Both the position numbers and the translations under genes were made by a program. From Treponema sp. UBA7590 (GTDB lineage Bacteria > Spirochaetota > Spirochaetia > Treponematales > Treponemataceae), in contig DLKK01000007.1 in assembly GCA_002478955.1 (NCBI GenBank), forward strand, positions 1 to 10,733: a stretch of 10,733 nt of DNA, given 5' to 3'. The notes beneath the pieces are model-generated. The model made no database searches and was not told where the DNA came from. It saw only the letters and a list, made by a program, of their open reading frames with translations. This document shows positions 1 to 6,302 of this stretch, in pieces (position 1 is the stretch's first letter; every line of letters starts with the position of its first letter).

Positions 1-81
1 AGCTGATTCAATTTTTATGATGAATCTATAAAAACTTCGATATTCAGACAAACTTTCTTTTCTAATTTCATATCTCTTCAT
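1..81 (-). CDS. possible divergent gene, 5' end only (hypothetical)
   Basis: On the minus strand an ATG at 81-79 opens a frame of 27 codons without a stop, running off the left edge. The peptide starts MKRYEIRKESLSEYRSF and is rich in charged and aromatic residues, which looks protein-like. Only a weak purine stretch precedes the ATG. A minus-strand TATAAT (127-122) lies at a suitable distance and overlaps the feo promoter and its palindrome. I do not recognise the product. A 27-codon open stretch in AT-rich DNA can arise by chance, so this is tentative. Confidence 0.3.
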   Translation of the reverse strand, partial: MKRYEIRKESLSEYRSFYRFIIKIESA

Positions 82-97
82 TTTCTAAAAAAATATA

Positions 98-126
98 TTG
101 ACATCAGATATATAAAAAAATATTAT
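98..126 (+). promoter_or_regulatory. sigma-70 type promoter of the feo operon
   Basis: TTGACA (98-103), a 17-base spacer, and TATTAT (121-126) form a near-consensus vegetative promoter. Transcription would start near 133, leaving a leader of about 60 bases before feoA1. It is the only strong promoter seen ahead of the three feo genes, which follow with gaps of 23 and 21 bases, so it probably drives all of them. Confidence 0.75.
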
Positions 127-144
127 AGTTAACGATAGCTAACT
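127..144. promoter_or_regulatory. candidate operator (imperfect palindrome) at the feo start site
   Basis: AGTTAACGATAGCTAACT is an imperfect inverted repeat with outer arms AGTTA and TAACT. It directly abuts the -10 hexamer and covers the expected transcription start, the usual place for a repressor. Feo operons are commonly repressed by metal-responsive regulators of the Fur or DtxR/MntR families, so an iron- or manganese-sensing repressor is plausible. The regulator is not encoded here and its identity is inference. The site also overlaps a minus-strand TATAAT, so it could control both directions. Confidence 0.35.
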
Positions 145-194
145 TTTAGGCTGTTTAATTTCTAATTATCATTAGGTAAAGGAGAACGAATATT

Positions 195-407
195 ATGCCA
201 TTGCTTTTTGCTTCAATTGGAGATGAGCTTTCTGTAACTTCAATAACTGGAACCCAGGCTTCCAAGCAACATTTGTCTGATATGGGTTTTTCGGAAGGTT
301 CAAAAGTTACTATAATTCAAAAAATTCCGACTGGATTAATTGTTAAAGTAAAAGAATCCCGCATTGCCATTGATAAGAGCATGGCTTCAAAAATCCAGGT
401 TGCATAG
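195..407 (+). CDS. feoA: FeoA-type SH3-like ferrous iron transport protein (first copy)
   Basis: This 70-residue cytosolic protein of the FeoA family has a small SH3-like beta barrel fold and is thought to bind or modulate FeoB. The family pattern is visible: G-T-Q-A-S-K-Q-H-L near residues 19-27, then the hallmark DMGFSEGSKV (29-38), then a strand ending in VKVKESRIAID (50-60) and MASKIQV at the C-terminus. This is the variant with HLxxMGF and SRIAID typical of the first FeoA in operons with two FeoA genes. GGAGA at 181-185 lies nine bases before the ATG and supports the start. It is the first gene of the operon and is followed by feoA2 after 23 bases. Its separate role from feoA2 is not known. 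Confidence 0.93.
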   Translation: MPLLFASIGDELSVTSITGTQASKQHLSDMGFSEGSKVTIIQKIPTGLIVKVKESRIAIDKSMASKIQVA

Positions 408-430
408 GTTTTGTTTAAGGAGATAAATAT

Positions 431-652
431 ATGGGCACATTAAAAGATGCTAGCGTAAATTCCACTGTTACAGTCACAAAGCTGAACGGTGAAGGTGCGC
501 TGAAACGACGTCTTATGGACATGGGCTTTACAAAAGGATGCAAGGTTTTTGTAAGAAAAGTTGCGCCTCTTGGAGATCCTGTGGAAGTTACAATCCGCGG
601 ATATGAGCTTTCTGTACGCAAAGCTGATGCAGAAAACATTGAAGTTGAGTAA
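431..652 (+). CDS. feoA: FeoA-type SH3-like ferrous iron transport protein (second copy)
   Basis: This 73-residue protein is closer to classical FeoA than the first copy. It has LNGEGALKRRLMDMGFTKGCKV (about 18-39) with the conserved RRLMDMGF core, then APLGDPVEVTIRGYELSVRKADAENIEV, which matches the usual 'P-L-G-D-P-x-x-[VI]-x-[IVL]-R-G-Y-x-L-S-[IVL]-R' end of FeoA. A strong Shine-Dalgarno AAGGAGAT (417-424) sits six bases from the ATG. It overlaps neither neighbour and is co-oriented with feoA1 and feoB. It is expected to act at the cytosolic face of FeoB; the mechanism is still debated for the family. Confidence 0.95.
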   Translation: MGTLKDASVNSTVTVTKLNGEGALKRRLMDMGFTKGCKVFVRKVAPLGDPVEVTIRGYELSVRKADAENIEVE

Positions 653-673
653 TCAAAAAAGAGGAATATTGAA

Positions 674-3058
674 ATGAACACAAAAATTGCTCTGGCAGGA
701 AATCCAAACTGCGGAAAAACAACAATGTTCAACTCGCTTACCGGTACAGTTCAGTACGTAGGAAACTGGCCAGGAGTAACAGTTGAAAAAAAAGAAGGAA
801 AAGTAAAAGGAAGCAAAGATCTGGTTGTAACAGACCTTCCGGGAATTTATTCGCTTTCTCCATATACAAGTGAGGAAGTTGTTTCCCGCGACTACCTTGC
901 GTCAGATGAGCCTTCTGCTGTAATTGATATTGTTGATGCCACAAACATTGAAAGAAACTTGTATCTTACAACCCAGATTCTTGAACTTGGAAAACCTGTT
1001 GTTATTGCATTGAACATGGTTGATGCCCTTAAAAAATCTGGTGATAAAATTGACAGCAAAAAACTTGCTGAAAAACTTGGCTGTAAAGTTGTTGAGACAG
1101 TTGCTCTTCATGGAAAAGGAGTGAAGGAAGTTGCTGAAGCCGCTGCGCAGGCTGCAAAGGAAAATACAAAAGTTCCTGCCGCTTGTTTTGCATCTGATGT
1201 TGAAAAGGCAATCAGTGAAGTTGAAGCAATTCTTCCGGCTTCCGTGTCGGAATCAACCCGACGCTGGACAGCTATAAAAGTTCTTGAGCGCGACAGCGTT
1301 ATCCTTGAAAAACTCAATTTGGATGCGGCCGCAAAATCAAAAGCAGAGGAAGTTACAAAATCTCTTGAAAAGTCGCACGATGATGACATTGAGTCAATCA
1401 TAACAAATGAACGATATAATTACATTTCTTCAGTTCTTAAGGGAGTTCTTGTAAAGTCTGGAAAGACAATGACAACTTCTGACAAGATTGACCGCATTAT
1501 TACAAACCGAATTTTAGGAATTCCGATTTTCCTTGCTGTAATGTGGTTTGTTTATTGGGTGGCGGTTTCTACTGTTGGTAGCATGGGAACTGACTGGGCA
1601 AACGATGTTTTGTTTGGCGAATGGATTCAGGGTGGAACTCAGACTTTGCTTGAAAATGCCGGCGCAAATCCGGTTCTTATTGACTGTATTGTAAACGGAA
1701 TTCTTGGTGGACTTGGCGCCGTTCTGGGCTTTGTTCCGCAGATGGCAGTTTTGTTCATTCTTCTTTCAATTCTAGAAGATGTTGGATATATGGTTCGCAT
1801 TGCATTTGTTATGGATCGTGTGTTCAGAAAATTCGGTCTTTCAGGAAAGTCATTTATTCCGCTTCTTATCAGTTCCGGATGTGGAATTCCAGGAATCATG
1901 GCAAGCCGTACAATTGAAAACGAAAATGACCGCCGCATGACAATCATGACAACAACTTGGATTCCTTGTGGTGCAAAACTTCCTGTAATTGCAATGATTG
2001 CTGCTATTATCGCGACAAAGTTCACAAAATCAAATGCTTCTTGGGTTGCGCCTGCAATGTATGCGATTGGAATTGCCTGTGTATTGCTTGCTTCTATCAT
2101 TCTTAAAAAGACAAAGTATTTCCATGGACCGGCAGCTCCATTCATCATGGAACTTCCACAGTATCATATTCCGCAGCTTAAGACAGTTCTTCTTCATACT
2201 TGGGAACGCTTGTGGTCATTTATTAAAAAGGCCGGAACAATTTTGTTCCTTGCTTGTCTTGTGATGTGGTTCCTTTCTAGCTATGGCTGGGAATCAAAAT
2301 CTGAAGTTGCTGAAAACGCGACAACTGTAGAAGCTTCTGTAGATAATTCTGCAGAAAACGCTGAAGAGGTTGCTGCTGAAAATGTAGATGTTGCTCCAGT
2401 TGCTGAAAAAGTTTCTTTTGGACTTGTTGATGATCCTAATGATTCTATAATGGCAAAAGTTGGTGGCGTTCTTCGTTACGCATTTATTCCACTTGGATTT
2501 GGTGGTGAAGAAGGCGGCTGGCAGTGTGCTGCTTCTGTTATCTCTGGTTTCTCTGCAAAGGAAGGAATTGTTACAACAATGGGTGTTCTTGCCGGTGCAA
2601 CTGATGAAGATACAGAAGCTCTTGCTGGTGCTGGTGATGTTTCTGATGTTCTTCCTGGAGATGCTGCTGATGACGCAGAAGCTGTAGAAGGCGAAGATGC
2701 GGAAGAAGAAGGAAGCGCGATTAAGGCCGTTGATGCTATTGCAAAATGGTTCCCTACAGGTCTTGTTGCATTCTGCTTCCTTTTGTTCAACTTGCTTGAT
2801 TCACCTTGTCTGGCTGCTATTTCAACAATGGCAAATGAGCTGCACAACAGAAAGTGGTTCTGGTTTGCAATCTTGTTCCAGAATGCTTTTGCATACATTG
2901 TAACATTGATTGTTTATCAGCTTGGAACTTTGTTCACCCAGGGTCATTTTGGAGTTGGAACTGTGTTCGCATTCATTTTCTTGATTGCAATACTTTTCGG
3001 ACTTTTCAGAAAGAATCCTTATGCAGAAATGGATTCAAAACGAGCTATGGCTGCATAA
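674..3058 (+). CDS. feoB: FeoB ferrous iron transporter, G-protein-like domain plus membrane channel
   Basis: FeoB (794 residues) imports Fe(II) across the inner membrane. The N-terminal GTPase shows G1 GNPNCGKTT (9-17), switch region NWPGVTVEKKEG (31-42), G3 DLPGIYSL (54-61) and G4 NMVD (114-117); VALHGKG (143-149) sits at the G5 position. A helical spacer domain follows (~165-275). The membrane part begins near 280 and contains both gate repeats: SGCGIPGIMASRTIEN (401-416) with Cys403, and PCGAKLPVIA (431-440) with Cys432, plus DSPCLAAIS (709-717) with Cys711. Two acidic, Ala/Glu/Asp-rich low-complexity stretches (about 541-580 and 641-685) separate membrane segments and are longer than usual. 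GAGGAA (661-666) precedes the ATG. The gene follows feoA2 by 21 bases and ends before a strong hairpin. Confidence 0.97.
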   Translation: MNTKIALAGNPNCGKTTMFNSLTGTVQYVGNWPGVTVEKKEGKVKGSKDLVVTDLPGIYSLSPYTSEEVVSRDYLASDEPSAVIDIVDATNIERNLYLTTQILELGKPVVIALNMVDALKKSGDKIDSKKLAEKLGCKVVETVALHGKGVKEVAEAAAQAAKENTKVPAACFASDVEKAISEVEAILPASVSESTRRWTAIKVLERDSVILEKLNLDAAAKSKAEEVTKSLEKSHDDDIESIITNERYNYISSVLKGVLVKSGKTMTTSDKIDRIITNRILGIPIFLAVMWFVYWVAVSTVGSMGTDWANDVLFGEWIQGGTQTLLENAGANPVLIDCIVNGILGGLGAVLGFVPQMAVLFILLSILEDVGYMVRIAFVMDRVFRKFGLSGKSFIPLLISSGCGIPGIMASRTIENENDRRMTIMTTTWIPCGAKLPVIAMIAAIIATKFTKSNASWVAPAMYAIGIACVLLASIILKKTKYFHGPAAPFIMELPQYHIPQLKTVLLHTWERLWSFIKKAGTILFLACLVMWFLSSYGWESKSEVAENATTVEASVDNSAENAEEVAAENVDVAPVAEKVSFGLVDDPNDSIMAKVGGVLRYAFIPLGFGGEEGGWQCAASVISGFSAKEGIVTTMGVLAGATDEDTEALAGAGDVSDVLPGDAADDAEAVEGEDAEEEGSAIKAVDAIAKWFPTGLVAFCFLLFNLLDSPCLAAISTMANELHNRKWFWFAILFQNAFAYIVTLIVYQLGTLFTQGHFGVGTVFAFIFLIAILFGLFRKNPYAEMDSKRAMAA

Positions 3059-3098
3059 AAAATAGAAGTTTGTCATAAAAGCTGACAACAATTTTGGA

Positions 3099-3131
3099 GG
3101 GCACAGTGCAAGCGTACTGTGCCCTTTGTTT
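3099..3131 (+). terminator. intrinsic terminator or attenuator after feoB
   Basis: GGGCACAGT (3099-3107) pairs perfectly with ACTGTGCCC (3116-3124) around an 8-base loop, followed by TTTGTTT. The stem is strong but the U-tract is short and interrupted. It stands between feoB and two small iron-associated genes with no clear promoter of their own, so partial read-through that lowers expression of the downstream pair is likely. Confidence 0.8.
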
Positions 3132-3160
3132 AAACAACGTCAGGTTCTGGAGGAAGTTGT

Positions 3161-3334
3161 ATGATTGCAAACATTGTGGTGGGTGCTATTGTTGTTTTTT
3201 GGGCAGGATTTGTTGTTCTTTCGATTTTTAAAAAGAAAAGAAGAGAGCGAAAGAATGGTATTCCGGCCGGGTGCTATTCATGCAAGGCATTTCAAGGCGG
3301 AATGTGTAAATTTCATTGCGAGGAACGAAAATGA
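3161..3334 (+). CDS. FeoB-associated Cys-rich small membrane protein
   Basis: This 57-residue protein has an N-terminal hydrophobic helix (IANIVVGAIVVFWAGFVVLS, residues 2-21), a basic stop-transfer run KKKRRERK (24-31), and a tail with four cysteines in the pattern GCYSCKAFQGGMCKFHC (37-53). This is the layout of the small Cys-rich membrane proteins coded next to FeoB in many anaerobes. They are presumed to handle Fe(II) near FeoB, but no member's function is settled. A strong GGAGGAAG (3149-3156) lies just ahead of the ATG. Its stop codon overlaps the next start as ATGA (3331-3334), which indicates translational coupling. Confidence 0.85.
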   Translation: MIANIVVGAIVVFWAGFVVLSIFKKKRRERKNGIPAGCYSCKAFQGGMCKFHCEERK

Positions 3335-3696
3335 TTGTGAATATTGTCATTGTTGCAGTTTTGATATTAGTTGCACTTGGAGGAGTAAGGACTCTGTTAA
3401 AAAACATTCATGGAGAAAGCTGCTGCAGTGGAGGAGATACTGAAGTTCCGGTAAAACCGTCTGACAAAAACAAAAAAAATTATCCATATAAATGCACTAT
3501 TATAATAGAAGGAATGAAGTGTATTAACTGCGCAAAACGAATCCAGAACAAACTGAATGCCAGTGGAATGTGGGCAAAGGTGAACTTTAAAAAGAATTCC
3601 GCAGAAGTTTTGTTCAAGGAAAAGGATTCTGAAGAATTGATAAAAAAAATGGTTTCTGATGCTGGCTACAAAGTAGTGGATTATAAGGAAGACTAA
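3331..3696 (+). CDS. membrane-anchored heavy-metal-associated (HMA) domain protein of the feo operon
   Basis: This 121-residue protein has an N-terminal membrane helix (about 2-23), then a short linker with ESCCSGG (29-35), then an HMA ferredoxin-like domain (about 52-118). The domain carries the metal-binding loop GMKCINCAKRI (61-71), i.e. MxCxxC, and ends DAGYKVVDY, as is usual for HMA folds. HMA domains bind soft metals such as Cu(I) or Zn(II) through the two cysteines; a role in iron handling here is inferred from position. The ATG at 3331 is chosen over an upstream in-frame TTG because GAGGA (3320-3324) is well placed and the start overlaps the previous stop in ATGA. The gene ends 3 bases from the convergent toxin gene. 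Confidence 0.85.
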   Translation: MIVNIVIVAVLILVALGGVRTLLKNIHGESCCSGGDTEVPVKPSDKNKKNYPYKCTIIIEGMKCINCAKRIQNKLNASGMWAKVNFKKNSAEVLFKEKDSEELIKKMVSDAGYKVVDYKED

Positions 3697-3699
3697 AAA

Positions 3700-4002
3700 T
3701 TATTTTCTAAACAAGTCTGAATGAGTTCCTGTGCGGGAAAGTTCAAGAATCAGAACTTCATCTTTTATCTGATAAATCAGCAGCCAGTCTGGTTTTATGT
3801 GACATTCCCGGTGATTTTTCCAATTTCCTTCAAGCTCATGGTCGTGGTATTTTTCATCGAGAGAAAGACCGTTTGCGAGTTTTTCAACAATTTCTGCAAA
3901 AAGGCTCAAATCGTAATGTCGTTTTTCGACTTTTTTCATGTCTTTTTTTATTGCGGAGGTAAATCTTACTTCATATTTTGTTTTTCCTTTTGAAAATTCC
4001 AT
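3700..4002 (-). CDS. yafQ: YafQ-type (RelE superfamily) mRNA interferase toxin
   Basis: This 100-residue RelE/ParE-superfamily toxin is of the YafQ branch, which cuts mRNA on the ribosome. Compared with what I recall of E. coli YafQ, the functional residues are all present: DHELEGNW (54-61) with His55, CHIKPDWLLIY (67-77) with His68, Asp72 and Trp73, and SRTGTHSDLF (89-98) with His94 and Phe98. The toxin therefore looks active. Its ATG shares one base with the antitoxin stop (TAATG on the minus strand), the tight coupling typical of these modules. An N-terminal extension of a few residues precedes the conserved YEVRFTSAIKKDMKK. It converges on the feo operon with only 3 bases between stops. 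Confidence 0.92.
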   Translation of the reverse strand: MEFSKGKTKYEVRFTSAIKKDMKKVEKRHYDLSLFAEIVEKLANGLSLDEKYHDHELEGNWKNHRECHIKPDWLLIYQIKDEVLILELSRTGTHSDLFRK

Positions 4003-4268
4003 TACTTTAACAAAGCCTCCATCAAATCGTGAACATTGTTATACCCCTTTGCATTCGGATCGTTTGCAATTCTGTCGCCTTCTTTCATGGCTTTGATTGT
4101 CTTGCGGTTAGGGCGGTCAACGGCGATGTCAAAAGGTATGCGACCCTCGCGGAGAACTTGTTTCGTGAAAACATTGTAAAGACCGGAAACTGTCATTCCG
4201 ACCTGCTCGCAGAATGAAGAGATGTCTCTTTTGTCCTGGTCGTCTAAAGTAATTGTTAAGTTTGCCAT
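4002..4268 (-). CDS. dinJ: RelB/DinJ family antitoxin
   Basis: This 88-residue antitoxin is of the RelB/DinJ type. The N-terminal half has the ribbon-helix-helix DNA-binding pattern: a short strand (NLTITLDD), then two helices with GMTVSGLYNVFTKQVLREG (24-42) and the family phrase RIPFDI (43-48). The C-terminal half (about 50-88) is the part expected to wrap the toxin. AGGAG (4280-4276, minus) is seven bases from the ATG. It is the first gene of the module, cotranscribed with the toxin, and the antitoxin-toxin complex probably represses the promoter at 4316-4344. Confidence 0.92.
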   Translation of the reverse strand: MANLTITLDDQDKRDISSFCEQVGMTVSGLYNVFTKQVLREGRIPFDIAVDRPNRKTIKAMKEGDRIANDPNAKGYNNVHDLMEALLK

Positions 4269-4315
4269 AATAATTCTCCTGTGAAGGTGAAGATAAAAAC
4301 AGTGTTATATAATTG

Positions 4316-4344
4316 AATATATGTGAATTTCGTGTGTTTTTCAA
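4316..4344 (-). promoter_or_regulatory. promoter of the dinJ-yafQ module
   Basis: On the minus strand TTGAAA (4344-4339), a 17-base spacer and TATATT (4321-4316) form a good vegetative promoter. The expected start near 4309 gives a leader of about 40 bases. An AT-rich imperfect palindrome over the -10 region (about 4307-4322) could be the operator for the DinJ ribbon-helix-helix domain; that part is inference. Confidence 0.6.
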
Positions 4345-4363
4345 GTGAGAATTATAGTTTTTC

Positions 4364-4891
4364 TTATTGTTTGTCATTCAATTTTGAGTAAATATAAGTG
4401 TCTTTCCAGATTGGGTTTCCGTTTTTGTCCTTGCGGAAGTAAATGTCTTTGTGCAGGTGCCCTTCGCGGACAAACCCGAGCCGCTCCAGGAGTTTCCAGG
4501 AAGCTTTGTTCAGCGGATCGCAGTTTGCTTCGATTCTGTGTGTGCCGTTAGAAAATGCGTTTTTACACATAGAGCTGCAGGCTTCAAAAGCGTAGCCATT
4601 TCCCCAGAATTTTTTGTTCAGGACGTAGCCGAGTTCCAGCGTTTCACATTCGCGTTTTCCAAGAAAGACATTTCCAATCATTTTGCAGGTAGCTTTCAGC
4701 TCAATTGCGAAAATCTCATCTGAAGAAACTCTCCATTCAAGATTTTTCTTTGTTCCCTCAAGGCTGAGCGTGCTGTATGGCTCAAAACGCACAACTTCTT
4801 CATCGGAAAGGTATTCATAAAGGTCGTTCAAATCTTTTTCTTCGTAGCATCGAATAATCAGGCGGCTGGTTTCAATTCTTGTATTTTTCAT
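4364..4891 (-). CDS. GNAT N-acetyltransferase, RimJ/RimL-like
   Basis: This 175-residue cytosolic acetyltransferase transfers acetyl from acetyl-CoA to an amine. It opens with IETSRLIIRCYEEKDLNDLYEY (6-27), the classic start of the RimJ/RimL (Acetyltransf_3) group. The acetyl-CoA binding region is ELGYVLNKKFWGNGYAFEA (86-104), with WGNGYA as the pyrophosphate-binding loop, followed by RIEANCDPLNKASWKLLERLGF (118-139), the conserved Asn-rich helix. Length is normal. The substrate cannot be told from sequence; members act on ribosomal protein N-termini, small amines or antibiotics. GGAGA (4901-4897) supports the start. It lies between the HD-GYP gene and the toxin-antitoxin module, all leftward. 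Confidence 0.9.
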   Translation of the reverse strand: MKNTRIETSRLIIRCYEEKDLNDLYEYLSDEEVVRFEPYSTLSLEGTKKNLEWRVSSDEIFAIELKATCKMIGNVFLGKRECETLELGYVLNKKFWGNGYAFEACSSMCKNAFSNGTHRIEANCDPLNKASWKLLERLGFVREGHLHKDIYFRKDKNGNPIWKDTYIYSKLNDKQ

Positions 4892-4893
4892 TT

Positions 4894-4954
4894 AAATCTC
4901 CAAAAGCTTTTTTTTAAATTAAGCTAATTAAATTAGTTTTGTCAATGGAGATTT
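4894..4954 (-). promoter_or_regulatory. inverted repeat that can mask the GNAT Shine-Dalgarno, enclosing its promoter
   Basis: AAATCTCCA (4894-4902) and TGGAGATTT (4946-4954) are perfect 9-base reverse complements. In a leftward transcript coming through from the HD-GYP gene, the upstream arm would pair with the arm containing the GNAT Shine-Dalgarno GGAGA (4901-4897). Inside the loop is a minus-strand promoter: TTGACA (4945-4940), 18 bases, TAATTT (4921-4916). Transcripts from that promoter would start near 4909 and lack the masking arm. No terminator is seen after the HD-GYP stop, so read-through is expected. Confidence 0.5.
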
Positions 4955-4966
4955 TCTCTTTTTTAG

Positions 4967-6214
4967 TTAGATTGAAATCTTTCCGTTTTTTATCAAGTCT
5001 AGCATTGCCTGGGCAATTTTAGGGTCAAACTGGGCGCCTTTGCCGTTTTCAAGTTCGCGGATAATTATTTCTTTTGGAAGGTGCGGCCGGTATGCGCGGT
5101 CTGTTGCCATTGCGTCAAATGAATCTGCGACACAAACAATTCTTGCCTCTAAAGGAATTTCTTCTCCTTTTAAGCCTTTCATGTAGCCTTTGCCATCATA
5201 ACGTTCGTGATGATATAGAACAACCGAACGGACATTTCTTATTCCATTAAAATCTTTTAGGATTTCGGCGCCATAAACTGTGTGCTTTTTCATTTCAACC
5301 CATTCTTCCTCTGAAAGTTTTTCGGGCTTGCACAAAATTGCTCTTGGAATAAGAACTTTTCCCACATCATGCAGAATTCCGCAGTTATAAATATTCTTCT
5401 GAAATTCTTTGCTGTAGCCAAGTTCTTCTGCAATCATCTTTGAATAGGTCGCCACATTTATTGAATGCCGTTTTGTGTATGCGTCGCGGGTGTCTATAAA
5501 ACTTGCACAAAGATTTAAAAGCTCGGAGATTTCTTTTTCAGCATGCAGCTGCTGGTGTTTTATGACAAGATAATTTATTGCCATTAAAATTGTAAGGAAA
5601 ATTCCCAGAATGGTGATTACCACAAACACCGTAAAGAAATTATAACTGAAAGGTGATTTGTGAAGTTTTGCCTCCAACGAAACTTGCGTTTCAGTTAAAA
5701 ATTTCTGCGCATACAATACAAATCCTAATTTGCATGAAGTATATGGAAGAATTTCTTCATTTTTTGCTTCTTTTGAGCCTGTGATTGTAATTATGCCGTT
5801 TTCTTTTCTATATGAACCGCTCCAACTGCTGTCTATTTTTGCGTCTTTTGGAACTTTTAGCCTTAACTTCCAGTCTTTTAGTTTGCATAAAGTGTTGTTC
5901 TTTATGAATATGTCATATTGTGCGCCGTGCAGATTGTTGTTTTCAAGTATCCAGGAATTTAATGCACCGTCACTTCTGAGAGGAATCTGCATTTCGATTG
6001 AACATTCATTTTTTTTGGTGGGATTTGTTTTTACAGTAGAAAAGCCTTCCCTTGTGATTTGCACATCCTGAAAAAAATCATGCGTTATTTTATTTGTAAA
6101 ATTTATATACAGAAAGGATGATGTCAAGACGACTGCGCCGATGAAAGTGAAAATACCGGTGAATAGAATCGCTTTTTTGTGCAGAATAAATTCCACTATT
6201 TTGTTGTCGTCCAT
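4967..6214 (-). CDS. membrane HD-GYP phosphodiesterase-like protein with CBM2-like sensor domain
   Basis: This 415-residue protein has a short cytosolic N-terminus, a membrane helix (about 14-37), an extracytoplasmic domain (38-190), a second helix (191-216) and a cytosolic HD-GYP domain (225-415). HD-GYP enzymes hydrolyse c-di-GMP. Metal-ligand motifs are present: RHS with His250, GILHDVGK with His282-Asp283, KKHT with His311, HHERYDGKGY with His335-His336, and VAD with Asp364. The GYP signature reads GYM (343-345), so its proline is replaced. The sensor (about 71-170) resembles cellulose-binding module family 2: Trp88 after NS, KDWKLRLKVPKDAKIDSSW (113-131), NGIITIT (139-145), and CKLGFVLYA (161-169). 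AGAGGA (6224-6219) precedes the ATG, and a TATAAT (6237-6232) could be its -10. The ligand and activity are inferred. Confidence 0.9.
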   Translation of the reverse strand: MDDNKIVEFILHKKAILFTGIFTFIGAVVLTSSFLYINFTNKITHDFFQDVQITREGFSTVKTNPTKKNECSIEMQIPLRSDGALNSWILENNNLHGAQYDIFIKNNTLCKLKDWKLRLKVPKDAKIDSSWSGSYRKENGIITITGSKEAKNEEILPYTSCKLGFVLYAQKFLTETQVSLEAKLHKSPFSYNFFTVFVVITILGIFLTILMAINYLVIKHQQLHAEKEISELLNLCASFIDTRDAYTKRHSINVATYSKMIAEELGYSKEFQKNIYNCGILHDVGKVLIPRAILCKPEKLSEEEWVEMKKHTVYGAEILKDFNGIRNVRSVVLYHHERYDGKGYMKGLKGEEIPLEARIVCVADSFDAMATDRAYRPHLPKEIIIRELENGKGAQFDPKIAQAMLDLIKNGKISI

Positions 6215-6231
6215 AAAATCCTCTTCTTAAA

Positions 6232-6237
6232 ATTATA
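6232..6237 (-). promoter_or_regulatory. possible -10 element for the HD-GYP gene
   Basis: A perfect TATAAT on the minus strand lies 17 bases ahead of the HD-GYP ATG. Transcription would start around 6225, giving a very short leader that just includes the Shine-Dalgarno at 6224-6219. No good -35 is seen at 16-18 bases; TTGAAT occurs 21 bases upstream, which is too far for a standard promoter. Confidence 0.35.
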
Positions 6238-6286
6238 CAACAGAAATCAGAAATCTGCATTCAAACTTTTATACGCTTTTGTTTTG

Positions 6287-6295
6287 TGGTACAAT
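6287..6295 (+). promoter_or_regulatory. extended -10 promoter of the MATE gene, possibly giving a leaderless mRNA
   Basis: TGGTACAAT is an extended -10 element (TGn followed by TACAAT, 6290-6295). The MATE ATG begins at 6303, only 7 bases beyond the hexamer, where transcription would start. No Shine-Dalgarno is seen before that ATG. A weak -35 lies in the T-rich stretch around 6267-6272. Confidence 0.45.
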
Positions 6296-6302
6296 CGCCT
6301 TT

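Noticed and set aside
1639..2148. 169-residue antisense frame inside feoB
   Set aside because: It is a shadow of the membrane-coding region with no ribosome site or recognisable domain.
3316..3330. TTG start adding five residues to the HMA protein
   Set aside because: The ATG at 3331 has a placed GAGGA and an ATGA overlap with the previous gene.
6279..6302. TTG start giving an 8-residue longer MATE protein
   Set aside because: It lies upstream of the likely -10, has no Shine-Dalgarno, and family N-termini fit the ATG at 6303.
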